Part shown: piece by piece, positions 33,496-43,286 of the stretch
Layout of the letters: every line of letters starts with the position of its first letter
How positions within the stretch are numbered: position 1 is the first letter of the stretch
NCBI RefSeq assembly: GCF_000019965.1
Contig: NC_010571.1
Span: forward strand, 3,977,001 to 4,041,000
Direction: 5' to 3'
Source of the DNA: Opitutus terrae PB90-1
GTDB taxonomy: Bacteria > Verrucomicrobiota > Verrucomicrobiia > Opitutales > Opitutaceae
DNA: 64,000 nucleotides
Notes under the pieces: model-generated
Told to the model about the DNA's origin: nothing
Seen by the model: only the letters and a program-made list of their open reading frames with translations
Databases searched by the model: none
Position numbers and translations under genes: made by a program

Positions 33496-35034
33496 CTAGT
33501 AAAACACTGCGCGGTCGAGGCTGCGGTATTGGATCGCTTCGAGGAGGTGCGGCGCCTCGATCTGCTCGGCGCCGGCGAGGTCGGCGATCGTGCGCGCAAC
33601 CTTGAGAATCCGATCGTAGGCACGAGCCGATAGATTGAGCTGTTCCATCGCGTGCTGCAGGAGGTCGCCCAGCGCCGCGTCGACGGCGCAATGCCGGCGG
33701 ATTTGCGGCTGGGTCATGCGCGCGTTGGAGGTGGTGCGCGAGTGCGCGAAGCGCGCGTGCTGCCGCGCACGCGCGGCCTCGACCCGCGCTCGAATCGCCG
33801 TGGACGGCTCGCCGTTTTCGGTCGCGCGCAGCTCTGCGAGCGACAACGCGGGCGCTTCAATGTGGATGTCGATGCGATCGAGCAGTGGCCCGCTGATGCG
33901 CGAACGATACCGCTGGATCTGGGTCGGCGAGCAACGGCACTCGTGCTTCGCGTCGCCGAGGTAGCCGCACGGGCAGGGGTTCATCGCCGCCGCGAGCATG
34001 AACGCGCAGGGCAGCGTGACCTTGCCCGCGCTCCGCGAGATCGTCACCTCGCCGTCCTCGATCGGCTGGCGCAGCACCTCGAGCGCGGAACGTTTGAACT
34101 CCGGCAGCTCGTCGAGAAAGAGCACGCCGTGGTGCGCGAGTGAAATTTCGCCGGGTCCGGGAATCGTGCCGCCGCCGAGCAAACCCACGTCGGAGATCGT
34201 GTGATGCGGCGCGCGGAAGGGCCGGACGCCCCAGGCCATTTCTCCGCTGATGGTCGTACCCGCGGCCGAGTGAATGCTCACGATCTCGAGCTGCTCCTCC
34301 AACACCGGGACGGGCATGATCGAAGGAATGCGTTTCGCCACCATCGATTTTCCCGCCCCCGGCGGGCCGAGCATCAGGATGTTGTGGCCGCCTGCCACGG
34401 CGACCTCGACCGCGCGACGCAGCGCATGCTGGCCCTTGATCTCCGAAAAATCCGGCGCGCCGTCCGCCGGCACCGGCCGGGTGCGCCGCAGCGGCGCCGG
34501 ATCGAGCGGCGCCAGCGTGATCTCGCCGGTGAGAAAACGCGCGGCGCGATCGAGCGAGTCGACGCGATAGACGGCAATGCCCTCCACGTGCGCGGCTTCC
34601 TCCGCGGAGACCGCCGGCAGGAGCAGCCCGCGTTTGCCGAGCTTGCGCGCGAGGCGGGCCATCGCGAGGGCTCCGCGCACCGGTCGGGTCGCGCCGGAGA
34701 GGCTGAGCTCGCCCGCGATCATCCAGCTGCCGAGGTTCTCCGCGCGGAGCTGTTGCGTGGCGGCGAGGATGCCCAGCGCGATCGGCAGATCGTAGAACGG
34801 TCCTTCCTTCCGCAAATGCCCTGGCGCGAGATTGATCGTGGTGCGCGTCCGCGGCGGTTTGAAACCGCTGTTGCTGAGTGCAGAAAACACCCGATCGTCG
34901 GATTCCTTGACCGCGGCGTCCGGCAGCCCAACCAGAATCAGCTTCGGCTCGCCCGCCTCGCCGGCGTTGACCTCGACGTGCACCATTTCGGCTTCGACGC
35001 CCTGCAGGGCCGCGGAAGCGATGGTCGCAAGCAT
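33496..35034 (-). CDS. comM: YifB/ComM-family Mg-chelatase-like AAA+ ATPase
   Basis: 512 residues from ATG 35034, chosen because ComM proteins begin MLATxxSAALxG as here ([15 protein letters not shown]); an upstream in-frame start at 35064 only adds ten residues. An N-terminal Lon-like ChlI domain (~1-165; [17 protein letters not shown]) precedes the Mg-chelatase AAA+ core with Walker [10 protein letters not shown] and Walker [12 protein letters not shown], and the C-terminal helical domain ([32 protein letters not shown]). A Cys cluster [16 protein letters not shown] is present as in the family. ComM acts in branch migration during natural transformation in characterised bacteria. Together with the type IV pilus genes nearby it hints at competence, which is inference. 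Confidence 0.95.
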   Translation of the reverse strand: MLATIASAALQGVEAEMVHVEVNAGEAGEPKLILVGLPDAAVKESDDRVFSALSNSGFKPPRTRTTINLAPGHLRKEGPFYDLPIALGILAATQQLRAENLGSWMIAGELSLSGATRPVRGALAMARLARKLGKRGLLLPAVSAEEAAHVEGIAVYRVDSLDRAARFLTGEITLAPLDPAPLRRTRPVPADGAPDFSEIKGQHALRRAVEVAVAGGHNILMLGPPGAGKSMVAKRIPSIMPVPVLEEQLEIVSIHSAAGTTISGEMAWGVRPFRAPHHTISDVGLLGGGTIPGPGEISLAHHGVLFLDELPEFKRSALEVLRQPIEDGEVTISRSAGKVTLPCAFMLAAAMNPCPCGYLGDAKHECRCSPTQIQRYRSRISGPLLDRIDIHIEAPALSLAELRATENGEPSTAIRARVEAARARQHARFAHSRTTSNARMTQPQIRRHCAVDAALGDLLQHAMEQLNLSARAYDRILKVARTIADLAGAEQIEAPHLLEAIQYRSLDRAVFY

Positions 35035-35063
35035 GGCGGCAGGCGCGCCCCGGGGACGCAGCA

Positions 35064-35927
35064 CTACGCAACGCGCCGAGGCAGGTGTGCGGCGCGCGCC
35101 TCGATCAGGGTGATGTTCCGCTCCACGGCTTCGAGATATGCGTTCCGGCCGTTCGGATACGGCGTCGCAAGATAACGGTGGGCGCCAAGAAACTCGTCAT
35201 CCAGCTTCGGTCGGACGACCTTGCGCCAGAACGCCGGCGTGCGTGCGATCAGATCCTCGGGCGAAGCGAACGCGCGCTGCGCCGGAGGGACGTGGAGGTA
35301 GTCGTCGGATTCGCTGAACTCGGCGTAAAGAATCTCCAGTTCGTCGGGATAATCGAGCGCCGCCATCTGGCCGAGGTAGTCCGCCGTCGCCAGCGCGCAG
35401 CCGATGAAGCGCTCCGTCGCGTTGCTGAAGTGCAGACCGTGCGCCTCCTGGGCCGGGCCGGTGCAGTTGATCGCACCGAGCACCCCGGCGATCTCCGCTT
35501 CGGTGGCGCCCAGCACCGGGAGATAGCTCGCGGCAAACGCGCAGCTGCGCAGCACATGACAATACGTGTATTTGGCGCCCGTGCCGGCGCTGTCGGAGCG
35601 GAGTTTCAGGTAGCCGGAGTCGTGCAACAGCGCGGCGGCGATCGCGAATTCGAATCGGCGGGCCGTGATGGCGTCGGTTTCACCCGCCTGCCGACAGCCC
35701 TCAAGCAGCAGCGCGAGGCACACGCTGGCCTGCAAGGTGTGCTCCAGGTCGTGATAGCGCAGGTCGATCGGACCGTAGTCCGGATGACGGCCAGTGAACA
35801 GGGCCTCGACGTCCCGGAACATCTGACGGAGCCGGGCCGGGCTTTCACCGGGGAAGTGCGCCAGAAATCGAGCTTCCACGAACGCGGCCACTGCGGCTGG
35901 ATTCTTGGTGTCGACCGGCGGGAACAT
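35064..35927 (-). CDS. HD-domain metal-dependent phosphohydrolase-like protein
   Basis: 287 residues. The HD signature is visible as [20 protein letters not shown] (~58-77) and [12 protein letters not shown] (~97-108), with downstream His and Asp residues ([20 protein letters not shown]) in the order expected for metal binding. No second domain is present. HD proteins hydrolyse nucleotides or phosphodiesters; the substrate here cannot be inferred. The stop lies 29 bp upstream of the comM start on the same strand, so the two are probably co-transcribed. The gene is divergent from coaE across a 105-bp spacer holding a 13-bp palindrome. Confidence 0.85.
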   Translation of the reverse strand: MFPPVDTKNPAAVAAFVEARFLAHFPGESPARLRQMFRDVEALFTGRHPDYGPIDLRYHDLEHTLQASVCLALLLEGCRQAGETDAITARRFEFAIAAALLHDSGYLKLRSDSAGTGAKYTYCHVLRSCAFAASYLPVLGATEAEIAGVLGAINCTGPAQEAHGLHFSNATERFIGCALATADYLGQMAALDYPDELEILYAEFSESDDYLHVPPAQRAFASPEDLIARTPAFWRKVVRPKLDDEFLGAHRYLATPYPNGRNAYLEAVERNITLIEARAAHLPRRVA

Positions 35928-35990
35928 CGGGGTTGAACGGGGGAGCCGGAGGGGCGGCCACGCGGCCCGACGGCGGCCCCATTAAGAATT

Positions 35991-36003
35991 TGCGAAATTC
36001 GCA
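35991..36003. promoter_or_regulatory. 13-bp palindrome in the HD/coaE divergent promoter region
   Basis: TGCGAAATTCGCA is symmetrical about its central A and lies 30 bp upstream of coaE and 64 bp upstream of the HD gene start, in an AT-richer patch of otherwise GC-rich DNA. It could be an operator for a dimeric regulator. Confidence 0.4.
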
Positions 36004-36032
36004 GGCAAGTCGAAAGCTCGGCCGCACACTAC

Positions 36033-36617
36033 ATGATTTTAGGTATCACGGGAGGGATCGGCTGCGGCAAGTCGACCGCCGCCGCGGGCTTTGAGCGGCA
36101 CGGGTTCCGGCGATTGGATTCGGATGCGCTCGTGCGCGAGCGCGTGCTGGTTTCCGCGGAGGCGAAGGCCGCGCTGCAGCAGCGCTATGGCGCGGAGGTG
36201 TTCGCGCCTGATGGCGGGGTGGATCGGGCGCGGGTGGCGGCGCGCGTGTTTGCGGACGCCGCCGAACTGCGCTGGTGGGAGGAGTTCGTGCATCCGCGGG
36301 TGTACCAGCTGTGGCGCGAAGCGTTTGCCGCGGCGCCGGCGGTGGCGTGGGCCGTGGAGGTGCCGCTGCTTTTCGAACAGCAGCTGGAAAATTGGTTTGA
36401 TTTCACGATATGCGTCGCCTCTGCTCCGGCTCAGCAACTCGCCCGACTGGAGCAGCGCGGTCTCCCTCGCGCGCTCGCCGAGCAACGAATTTCCAAGCAA
36501 CTGCCACTGGCGCATAAAATCGAATTGGCCGATTTTGTCCTCTGGAACGACGGAGCGCCCGAGTTCCTCGCGGATCAGATCACCCGGCTGGTCGAAACCT
36601 TGCGGATCGCGCGTTGA
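36033..36617 (+). CDS. coaE: dephospho-CoA kinase
   Basis: 194 residues, the normal length for CoaE. It phosphorylates the ribose 3'-OH of dephospho-CoA in the last step of coenzyme A synthesis, in the cytoplasm. The P-loop GITGGIGCGKST is at residues 4-15, followed by RLDSDALVRERVL (the family's D-A-D-like segment), AVEVPLLFEQQLE (the conserved VPLLFE motif) and a lid region with RLEQRGLPRALAEQRISKQL (family RxxxR). All key motifs are intact. It is followed by rho 72 bp downstream. Confidence 0.97.
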   Translation: MILGITGGIGCGKSTAAAGFERHGFRRLDSDALVRERVLVSAEAKAALQQRYGAEVFAPDGGVDRARVAARVFADAAELRWWEEFVHPRVYQLWREAFAAAPAVAWAVEVPLLFEQQLENWFDFTICVASAPAQQLARLEQRGLPRALAEQRISKQLPLAHKIELADFVLWNDGAPEFLADQITRLVETLRIAR

Positions 36618-36689
36618 ACGCTCCGCGGCGACTGGCGCCTCACTTTACCGCCCGACCGGGCGCATCTAGCTGTTATCACACATTCCACC

Positions 36690-38567
36690 ATGCCTCCGAA
36701 ATCCGAGGATGAAAACGTTGCCCGCGAGGCCGACACCGGCGAAGCGAAGAAGCCCGTGCGCCGCCGCACGTCCCGACTGACGCGTTCGCGCGCGCCGAAG
36801 CGCGCCGCCGAGGCGGCGCCGGCCGAAACCGCGGCGCCCGCCGCGAAAGTCGAGGCGCCGCCCCCCGCACCGGAGCCGCCGCGTCCTGCGCAGGCGGAAC
36901 CGCCGCCGCCGGCCCGCTCCGAACCTGAGCGCGCACCGGCTCCGCGCGAAGAAGCCGCGCCGACGCCGCCGCCGGCGGCGCCGGCACCCGGACCGGAGCG
37001 CAGCGCGCCGTCGATGCAAGCGGAACCCAGTCCTGCGCCGAGTGGCGGCGGAGGTGGTCAGCAAGGCGAGTGGCAGGACCGTGGAGGAGGAGGAGGTGGC
37101 CGCGATTTCTGGAAACGCAACAAGCGGAAGCGCGGCCGGCACGGTGGCGGCCACTGGCAACCGGGCGGCCCCCCGCGCGAGCAGCATCCCCCGCAGCCGC
37201 CGCCTCCAAGCAATGCGCCGGTGCTGGGTGACCTGCCGAATCCGTCGCGCTTCACCGATCTCGCCGCGCTCGAGAAACTGGCGCAGGAGATCTCCTCCGG
37301 CGGCGGCGAGCCGATCTGGTTGAACGAACTCTACGCGCTCAATCTCGCCGATCTCACGAGTTTTGCGCGCGGGATGGGCGCCAGCTTTGAAGGCGCGCCC
37401 AACCGGAAGCAGTTGTTGACGCAGGTGATCACCGCCGCCGCCGAGCAGAAGCGCCCGATGCGCGACCGCGGCTACATCGACGTGACGGATCGCGGCTGTT
37501 TCATCGTGCACGAGCACGTGAACTACCGGCTGTATCCGGACGATGCTTATCTGCCGGAGAGCTTGATGCAGCTTTACGGGTTGAAGCGCGGACATCGCGT
37601 CGAAGCGCTGGTGCAGGCCCCGCAGGCGGGTGAACGCTGCCCGTCCGTGGTGCGCGTCGACAGCGTGATGGGCATGCCGCCCAGCGAGATTTCCAAGGTC
37701 ACTCCGTTCGAGGAGCTGATTCCATACTATCCGCTGCAGCGGATTCTGCTGGAGCTCGAGGAGCCGCAGAAAGACGTGTCCATGCGCGCCGTGGACATCC
37801 TGACGCCGATCGGGTTTGGCCAGCGTGCGCTCATCGTGGCGCCGCCGCGCACAGGCAAGACGATCCTCCTGCAGAATATCGCGAACTCGATCACGGCGAA
37901 CAGCCCGCAAACGAAGCTCATCCTGCTGCTGATCGATGAGCGGCCCGAGGAAGTGACGGATTTCCGCCGCCACACCAAGGGCGAGGTGGTTTCGTCGACC
38001 TTCGACGAGACGCCGGAGAGTCACGTGCACTGCGCGGAAATGGTCATCGAGAATGCCCGCCGCCGCGTGGAGCAGGGCGAACACGTGGTGATTCTGCTCG
38101 ATTCGATCACCCGACTGGCGCGGGCCTACAACGCGCTCGCCGGCAACCAGGGCAAGACGATGTCGGGCGGTCTCGAGTCCAACGCGCTGCAGAAGCCGAA
38201 GCGGTTCTTCGGCTCGGCGCGTAACATCGAAGGTGGCGGCAGTCTGACGATCGTCGCCAGCGCGCTGATCGACACTGGCAGCCGGATGGACGAGATCATC
38301 TTCGAGGAGTTCAAGGGCACGGGTAATTGCGAACTGCACCTCGACCGCGGGCTCGTGGAACGCCGGATTTTCCCGGCCATTAACATCGACCGCTCAGGCA
38401 CCCGCAAGGAGGAGCTCATCTACCATCCGGAGGAGCTGCAGCGCATTTACGGGCTGCGGCGCGCGATGCAGGGCCTGGGCCCGATCGAGTCGATGGAGAT
38501 GCTCATCACGCGGCTCAAAAAGACGAAATCCAACGCCGAGTTCCTACTCGGTCTTAGCCGTACCTGA
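36690..38567 (+). CDS. rho: transcription termination factor Rho with a ~205-residue disordered N-terminal extension
   Basis: 625 residues against ~420 for E. coli Rho. The Rho N-terminal helical part begins near residue 209 ([20 protein letters not shown]); the cold-shock-like RNA-binding fold shows [24 protein letters not shown]; the ATPase has Walker A PPRTGKT and [15 protein letters not shown] (Walker B with catalytic Glu), SRTxR-type downstream segments ([13 protein letters not shown]), the Q-loop and R-loop region ([10 protein letters not shown]), and [13 protein letters not shown] with the Arg-finger region. The first ~205 residues are Ala/Pro/Glu/Arg-rich, then Gly- and Arg-rich ([24 protein letters not shown]), probably unstructured and RNA-binding. 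The core looks fully functional. Confidence 0.97.
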   Translation: MPPKSEDENVAREADTGEAKKPVRRRTSRLTRSRAPKRAAEAAPAETAAPAAKVEAPPPAPEPPRPAQAEPPPPARSEPERAPAPREEAAPTPPPAAPAPGPERSAPSMQAEPSPAPSGGGGGQQGEWQDRGGGGGGRDFWKRNKRKRGRHGGGHWQPGGPPREQHPPQPPPPSNAPVLGDLPNPSRFTDLAALEKLAQEISSGGGEPIWLNELYALNLADLTSFARGMGASFEGAPNRKQLLTQVITAAAEQKRPMRDRGYIDVTDRGCFIVHEHVNYRLYPDDAYLPESLMQLYGLKRGHRVEALVQAPQAGERCPSVVRVDSVMGMPPSEISKVTPFEELIPYYPLQRILLELEEPQKDVSMRAVDILTPIGFGQRALIVAPPRTGKTILLQNIANSITANSPQTKLILLLIDERPEEVTDFRRHTKGEVVSSTFDETPESHVHCAEMVIENARRRVEQGEHVVILLDSITRLARAYNALAGNQGKTMSGGLESNALQKPKRFFGSARNIEGGGSLTIVASALIDTGSRMDEIIFEEFKGTGNCELHLDRGLVERRIFPAINIDRSGTRKEELIYHPEELQRIYGLRRAMQGLGPIESMEMLITRLKKTKSNAEFLLGLSRT

Positions 38568-38650
38568 GCCGGCGCGTGGCCCCGCCCGACTCGGGGCAAA
38601 ATGCAGGATTGATGCAACGGGCTTCGCTGCGATAGTGGCGGAGTCCGGCC

Positions 38651-40339
38651 GTGTCCACGTCCACCGACGATCCTGTTCTCCGGCTCATGCCGGAACGAGG
38701 CCTCCTGTCAAAAGCGCAGACCTCCACCGCGTGTGCGTCCGCCGCAGCGGTGGAGCGGTTGGCGGGGCAGTTCGGCCTGCCGATCGCGAGACTTTCCGCG
38801 GAGGTTCGGATCGCGCCCGAGGTGCTGGCGCTGGTGCCGCGGGTGTTTGCAGCGCGCCATGGATTGCTGCCGCTCGCGGCCGACGCGGAGAGTCTGCAGG
38901 TCGTGGTGAGTGATCCGCTCGCGACCGCGGGCGTTGACGAACTCAGCCAGCAACTCGGTCGTCGCATCGACATCGCTTTGGCCACGTCGGCCCAGATTGC
39001 CGAAGCGATCGAACGATGCTATGGCTCCGCTCCCGCCACGAGCCACGGCGAAGATCAACACGACGAACCCCGCCTCGAAGTCGCCAGCGCCACGCCGACA
39101 CCGACCACGATGACTGCAGGTGGAGCGACGGCGATGGCGGATGACGAGGCCGATGCGCCGATCATCCGCTTCGTGCAGTCGATCATTGCGCAGGCGGTGC
39201 GGCGCCGAGCCTCGGATATTCATTGGGAGCCGCTCGAGCGGCGTTTTCGCGTTCGTTACCGGATCGACGGGGTGCTGGTCGAAGTGGAGAACCCGCCCAA
39301 GCGACTGCAGCTCGCCGTGGTTTCGCGGATCAAAATCATGGCGAACATCTCGATCGCCGAGAAACGCCTGCCGCAGGACGGCCGCATCGCGATCACGATC
39401 GACGGGCAGGCGCTGGATTTGCGCGTCTCGACCTTGCCCACGGCGCATGGCGAAAGCGTGGTCATGCGGATCCTGGACAAGGCGAGCCTGCGTCGCGGGC
39501 TGCCGGAGCTCGGTTTCGCGGCGGATGATCAGGCGCGGTTCGAACGCCTGCTCGCGTTGCCCGATGGGATGGTGCTCGTCACCGGGCCGACGGGCTCGGG
39601 CAAGACAACGACGCTGTATGCCTGCTTGCAGCGGCTGAACCTGCCGGATCGCAAACTCATCACCGTCGAGGACCCAATCGAGTATCAACTCACCGGCATC
39701 AATCAGGTGCCGGTGCGTCCGGAGGCAGGAGTCACCTTCGCGGCGGCGCTGCGCGCGATCCTGCGGCAGGCGCCGAATATCGTCATGATTGGCGAAATCC
39801 GGGATCTGGAGACAGCGGAGATCGCGATCCACGCCGCGCTTACCGGGCACCTGGTGTTTTCGACGTTGCACACCAACGACGCCGTCGGCGCGGTGACCCG
39901 GCTGATCGATCTAGGGGTGAAACCATTTCTGGTGGCGAGCGCGCTGCGGGCGGTTTTGGCGCAGCGGCTGGTTCGAAAAACCTGTGAAAAGTGCGCGCAC
40001 CCGTATGAGCCGCCAACGGCGTTTCTGGCCGCGCTGAACATCCCGCCGGCAGTCGCGTCCGCGGCTCGCTTCCGCCGCGGGACGGGCTGCCCGGCGTGCC
40101 TGCGCACCGGTTATCGCGGACGGACGGGCATTTTTGAACTGTTGGAAATCGACGATGAGCTGCAGCGCCTGATCCATGCGCGCAGTCGGACGGCGTTGCT
40201 GCGGGCCCATGCGCGTGCCGCCGGCATGCGAAGCTTGGCCGAGGACGGAGCGCGGCAGGCCAGCGCTGGTTTGACCACCGTCGAGGAAGTCGTCTCGATC
40301 ACGGTCGGTGACGCCAGCCAAGGTCCAACCTTCCAATGA
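38651..40339 (+). CDS. GspE/PilB-family type IV pilus or type II secretion ATPase (first copy)
   Basis: 562 residues, GTG start at 38651 (ATG at 38687 possible). The N-terminal GspE_N-like domain (~30-150) is followed by IRFVQSIIAQAVRRRASDIHWEP, an Asp-box region (GRIAITIDGQALDLRVSTLPT), Walker A GPTGSGKTTTLYACL (~311), Walker B-like ..NIVMIGEIRDLETAEIAIHAALTGHLV with the HTND box, and a tetra-Cys zinc region (CEKCAHP ... CPACLRTGYRGRTG). These cytoplasmic ATPases power extension of type IV pili or type II pseudopili. Together with pilT, a second PilB-like gene and a PilC-like gene it forms one cluster. Which of the two PilB copies serves the pilus is unclear. Confidence 0.92.
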   Translation: MSTSTDDPVLRLMPERGLLSKAQTSTACASAAAVERLAGQFGLPIARLSAEVRIAPEVLALVPRVFAARHGLLPLAADAESLQVVVSDPLATAGVDELSQQLGRRIDIALATSAQIAEAIERCYGSAPATSHGEDQHDEPRLEVASATPTPTTMTAGGATAMADDEADAPIIRFVQSIIAQAVRRRASDIHWEPLERRFRVRYRIDGVLVEVENPPKRLQLAVVSRIKIMANISIAEKRLPQDGRIAITIDGQALDLRVSTLPTAHGESVVMRILDKASLRRGLPELGFAADDQARFERLLALPDGMVLVTGPTGSGKTTTLYACLQRLNLPDRKLITVEDPIEYQLTGINQVPVRPEAGVTFAAALRAILRQAPNIVMIGEIRDLETAEIAIHAALTGHLVFSTLHTNDAVGAVTRLIDLGVKPFLVASALRAVLAQRLVRKTCEKCAHPYEPPTAFLAALNIPPAVASAARFRRGTGCPACLRTGYRGRTGIFELLEIDDELQRLIHARSRTALLRAHARAAGMRSLAEDGARQASAGLTTVEEVVSITVGDASQGPTFQ

Positions 40340-40432
40340 TGGGTTTCACGTGACCAACCCCGTCTGCCGCCGCGGCGTCGCGTGCCTGCCGGCGTCGTCA
40401 CGGAAATCCGCCACCCCTCCTTTCCCAGCATC

Positions 40433-41515
40433 ATGAGCTACGAAATGAACGAACTGCTCGACCTCGTGGTCGACCAAAATGCCTCGGATCTCCACCTGCA
40501 GGTCGGCCAGCCGCCGACGCTCCGGATCAGTGGCAGCATGCTGCCGATCGAAGGGCCGAATCTCACCCCGGCGGATACGGAGAAACTGATGCTCTCGGTC
40601 ACGCCGGACAATCACATCAGCAGCGTGAAGCTCAACGGCGGCGCGGATTTCGGGTTCGCGTTCGGTGAGAAGGCCCGGTTCCGCGTGTCGGTGCTCAAGG
40701 CCAAGGGCAACTACGGCATGGTGCTGCGCCAGATTCCCTACAAGATGTTTGGGCTGCGGGACATTGGACTGCCGGACAAGGTGCGCGAGTTGCTCTACCG
40801 GCCGCGCGGGCTCATTCTCGTCACCGGCCCGACCGGGTCCGGCAAATCGACGCCGCTCGCGTCGATGATCAACTACATTAACGAGAATCGCGACGGGCAC
40901 ATCATCACGATCGAGGATCCGATCGAGTATTATCACAACCACAAGCGGTGCGTGGTGACGCAGCGGGAGATCGGTTCGGACGTGCCCAGTTTCGCGGAGG
41001 CGATTCGCCGCGCGCTGCGCCAGGATCCGGACATCATCCTCGTCGGCGAAATGCGCGACCTCGAGACGATCGAGGCGGCGATCAGCGCGGCGGAAACGGG
41101 ACACCTCGTGTTCGGCACGCTGCACACCAACAGCGCGGCCAAGACGATTGACCGCATCGTCGACGCGTTTCCCGCGACGATGAAGGACATGATCCGGACC
41201 CAGCTTGCTTCGTCGGTGCAGGCGGTGATTTCCCAGGTGCTGTGCAAGAAAGTCGGCGGCGGCCGCATCGCCGGCTACGAGATCATGATCACCACGACGT
41301 CGATCGCGTCGCTGATCCGCGAGAACAAGACGTTCCGCATTCCGTCCGACATTCAGACCGGCGCGAACCTTGGGATGATCACCATGGATACGCACCTGAT
41401 GAGCCTCTTCAACCGGGAGCTCATCAGTGCCGACGAATGTGTGGAAAAAGCGCAGGATCCCGTGGCGATGCGCGAGAAGCTCGTCGGCATGGGCGCGAAG
41501 CTGAAGACCCTGTGA
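40433..41515 (+). CDS. pilT: PilT, type IV pilus retraction ATPase
   Basis: 360 residues from ATG 40433 ([25 protein letters not shown]), the usual PilT opening; longer upstream frames add unlike sequence. Domains in order: PAS-like N-terminus, RecA-like core with Walker [10 protein letters not shown] (Lys138), the conserved [13 protein letters not shown], Walker B region [25 protein letters not shown], and the AIRNLIRE-like segment ([11 protein letters not shown]), followed by the C-terminal helices. Unusually, the residue after GKST is Pro141, where PilT proteins usually have Thr (GKSTTLA); this reads GKSTPLA. The catalytic GKST itself is intact. It sits between two PilB-like ATPase genes on the same strand. 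Confidence 0.94.
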   Translation: MSYEMNELLDLVVDQNASDLHLQVGQPPTLRISGSMLPIEGPNLTPADTEKLMLSVTPDNHISSVKLNGGADFGFAFGEKARFRVSVLKAKGNYGMVLRQIPYKMFGLRDIGLPDKVRELLYRPRGLILVTGPTGSGKSTPLASMINYINENRDGHIITIEDPIEYYHNHKRCVVTQREIGSDVPSFAEAIRRALRQDPDIILVGEMRDLETIEAAISAAETGHLVFGTLHTNSAAKTIDRIVDAFPATMKDMIRTQLASSVQAVISQVLCKKVGGGRIAGYEIMITTTSIASLIRENKTFRIPSDIQTGANLGMITMDTHLMSLFNRELISADECVEKAQDPVAMREKLVGMGAKLKTL

Positions 41516-41590
41516 TCCGCTAATTGACCGGCCGCGCGTTCGGCGCGGTCCGCGCCGCGCGCGCGACCTATTTCTGTCGTCGTTCCCGTT

Positions 41591-43273
41591 ATGTTCGAGA
41601 GCCACAATCAGGCGATCGACGAACTGCTGCGCGGGCCGCTGCAAGTGCCGGCAGAGCCGATCGAGGCGTTGCATGAGGCTCACCGCGCCACCGGCAAATC
41701 GCTCGCCGACCTTGCGGTCGAACTGGGGGTGGTCGAACGCCGCGAGCTGTTGTCCGCGGTCGGCCGCTCGCTGGGCTGGCGTTGCGCCGACGAGTTGCCC
41801 GCGACGATCTCGAGCGAGCTGTGCGCTGCGGTTCCCGCCCGCACTGCGCGCCGGCTGGGGGTGTTCCCGCTGCGGGCACAGGGACACAATCTCGAACTGC
41901 TGGCGGTGGACCCGTTCAACCACCGGCTCGCGGAGGATCTCACCTTCGCGCTCGAACGGGACGTGCAGTTGGTCGTCGGGGATCCGACCGCCATTCTGCA
42001 TCTCATTCGGCAGTGCTACGGCGAGGACGATACCACGCTGGAAGAGGTGCTGCGGGAGTTCGAAGCGGGAGCGCCGCTTGGTGGAACGAACGGACTGTCG
42101 CAGGATGATCTCGCCGCGCTCGCCGGGCGGCCACCTGTGGTGCGGTTCGTCGACGTGGTGCTGAGTCAGGCGGTGCGCGCCCACGCGAGTGACGTTCACT
42201 TCGAGCCCTTCGAACACGAGTTCAAGATCCGCTATCGCGTCGACGGCGCGCTGTACGAAATGGCTCCGCCGCCCAAGGCGCTGGCTCTCCCGGTCACTTC
42301 GCGCCTCAAGGTGCTGGCCGACCTGAACATCGCGGAGCGGAGAGTACCGCAGGATGGTCGCATTCGGCTGGTGGTGGACGATCACCCGGTGGATTTGCGC
42401 GTGTCGACGCTGCCGACCCAGTTCGGCGAGAGCGTCGTGTTGCGCGTCTTGGATCGGTCCGCGGTCCATCTCGAACTCGGCGAGTTGGGGATGCCCGAGG
42501 ATGTGCTCCGTGGAATCACCGGCACGATTCGCCGGCCCAATGGGATTCTCGTGGTGACCGGGCCAACCGGCTCGGGCAAAACCACGACGCTTTACAGTGC
42601 GTTGCGGGCGATCAACTCGACCGAACTCAAGCTGCTGACCGCCGAGGACCCGGTGGAATACGAGATCGAAGGCATCATGCAGGTGCCGGTGAATCCGGGT
42701 ATCGGACTCAGCTTTGCCGCGGCGCTGCGGAGCTTCCTGCGGCAGGATCCGGACGTCATCCTGGTCGGGGAAATTCGCGATTTGGAGACAGCGCAAATGG
42801 CAATCCAAGCCTCGCTGACCGGCCACCTGGTGCTTTCAACGCTGCACACGAATGACGCGGTGGGCGCGATCGCCCGGCTGCTCGATCTCGGCGTGGAACC
42901 GTTTCTCCTCGCATCGACGTTGGAAGGCGTGCTCGCGCAGCGGCTCGTGCGGCGAGTGTGTGTGCGGTGTCGCACGCAGCGCGTTCCCTCGCGTGAGCTT
43001 GGCGCGCAATTGGGCGGATTCGAGAACGAACCGCTCTGCGCCGCCGGGCCGGGGTGTGCGGAGTGTGGTGGCACGGGTTATCGCGGGCGCCGGGGGATTT
43101 TCGAGTGGCTGCGGATCACGGAAGGGCTACGCGAGATGATCGTCGCAGGCGCGCCGAGCCAGGATCTCCGCCGGCAGGCCGTCGCCGGAGGGATGCGGAC
43201 GTTGCGGGAGGACGGGCTGAGAGCGCTGCAGGCCGGGGTGACGACGATCGAGGAAATCGTGCGCTACACCTAA
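41591..43273 (+). CDS. GspE/PilB-family ATPase (second copy)
   Basis: 560 residues. GspE_N-like N-terminus (~50-150), then VRFVDVVLSQAVRAHASDVHFEP, Walker A GPTGSGKTTTLYSALR, AEDPVEYEIEGIMQVPV, ILVGEIRDLETAQMAIQASLTGHLV with STLHTND, and the zinc tetra-Cys CVRCRTQ ... CAECGGTGYRGRRG. It is clearly paralogous to the ATPase gene 1.3 kb upstream, with the same order of motifs, so the cluster has two assembly ATPases of the same family. Thirteen bp separate it from the PilC/GspF-like gene, the pairing typical of an assembly ATPase and its platform protein, so this copy is the likelier partner of that gene. Confidence 0.93.
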   Translation: MFESHNQAIDELLRGPLQVPAEPIEALHEAHRATGKSLADLAVELGVVERRELLSAVGRSLGWRCADELPATISSELCAAVPARTARRLGVFPLRAQGHNLELLAVDPFNHRLAEDLTFALERDVQLVVGDPTAILHLIRQCYGEDDTTLEEVLREFEAGAPLGGTNGLSQDDLAALAGRPPVVRFVDVVLSQAVRAHASDVHFEPFEHEFKIRYRVDGALYEMAPPPKALALPVTSRLKVLADLNIAERRVPQDGRIRLVVDDHPVDLRVSTLPTQFGESVVLRVLDRSAVHLELGELGMPEDVLRGITGTIRRPNGILVVTGPTGSGKTTTLYSALRAINSTELKLLTAEDPVEYEIEGIMQVPVNPGIGLSFAAALRSFLRQDPDVILVGEIRDLETAQMAIQASLTGHLVLSTLHTNDAVGAIARLLDLGVEPFLLASTLEGVLAQRLVRRVCVRCRTQRVPSRELGAQLGGFENEPLCAAGPGCAECGGTGYRGRRGIFEWLRITEGLREMIVAGAPSQDLRRQAVAGGMRTLREDGLRALQAGVTTIEEIVRYT

Positions 43274-43286
43274 AGGCCAAATCGAC

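Noticed and set aside
40346-42826. 826-codon minus-strand open frame across the pilus ATPase genes
   Set aside because: It spans three plus-strand genes with intact ATPase motifs, has no coherent domain and is rich in Arg/His/Asp, an antisense artefact of high GC.
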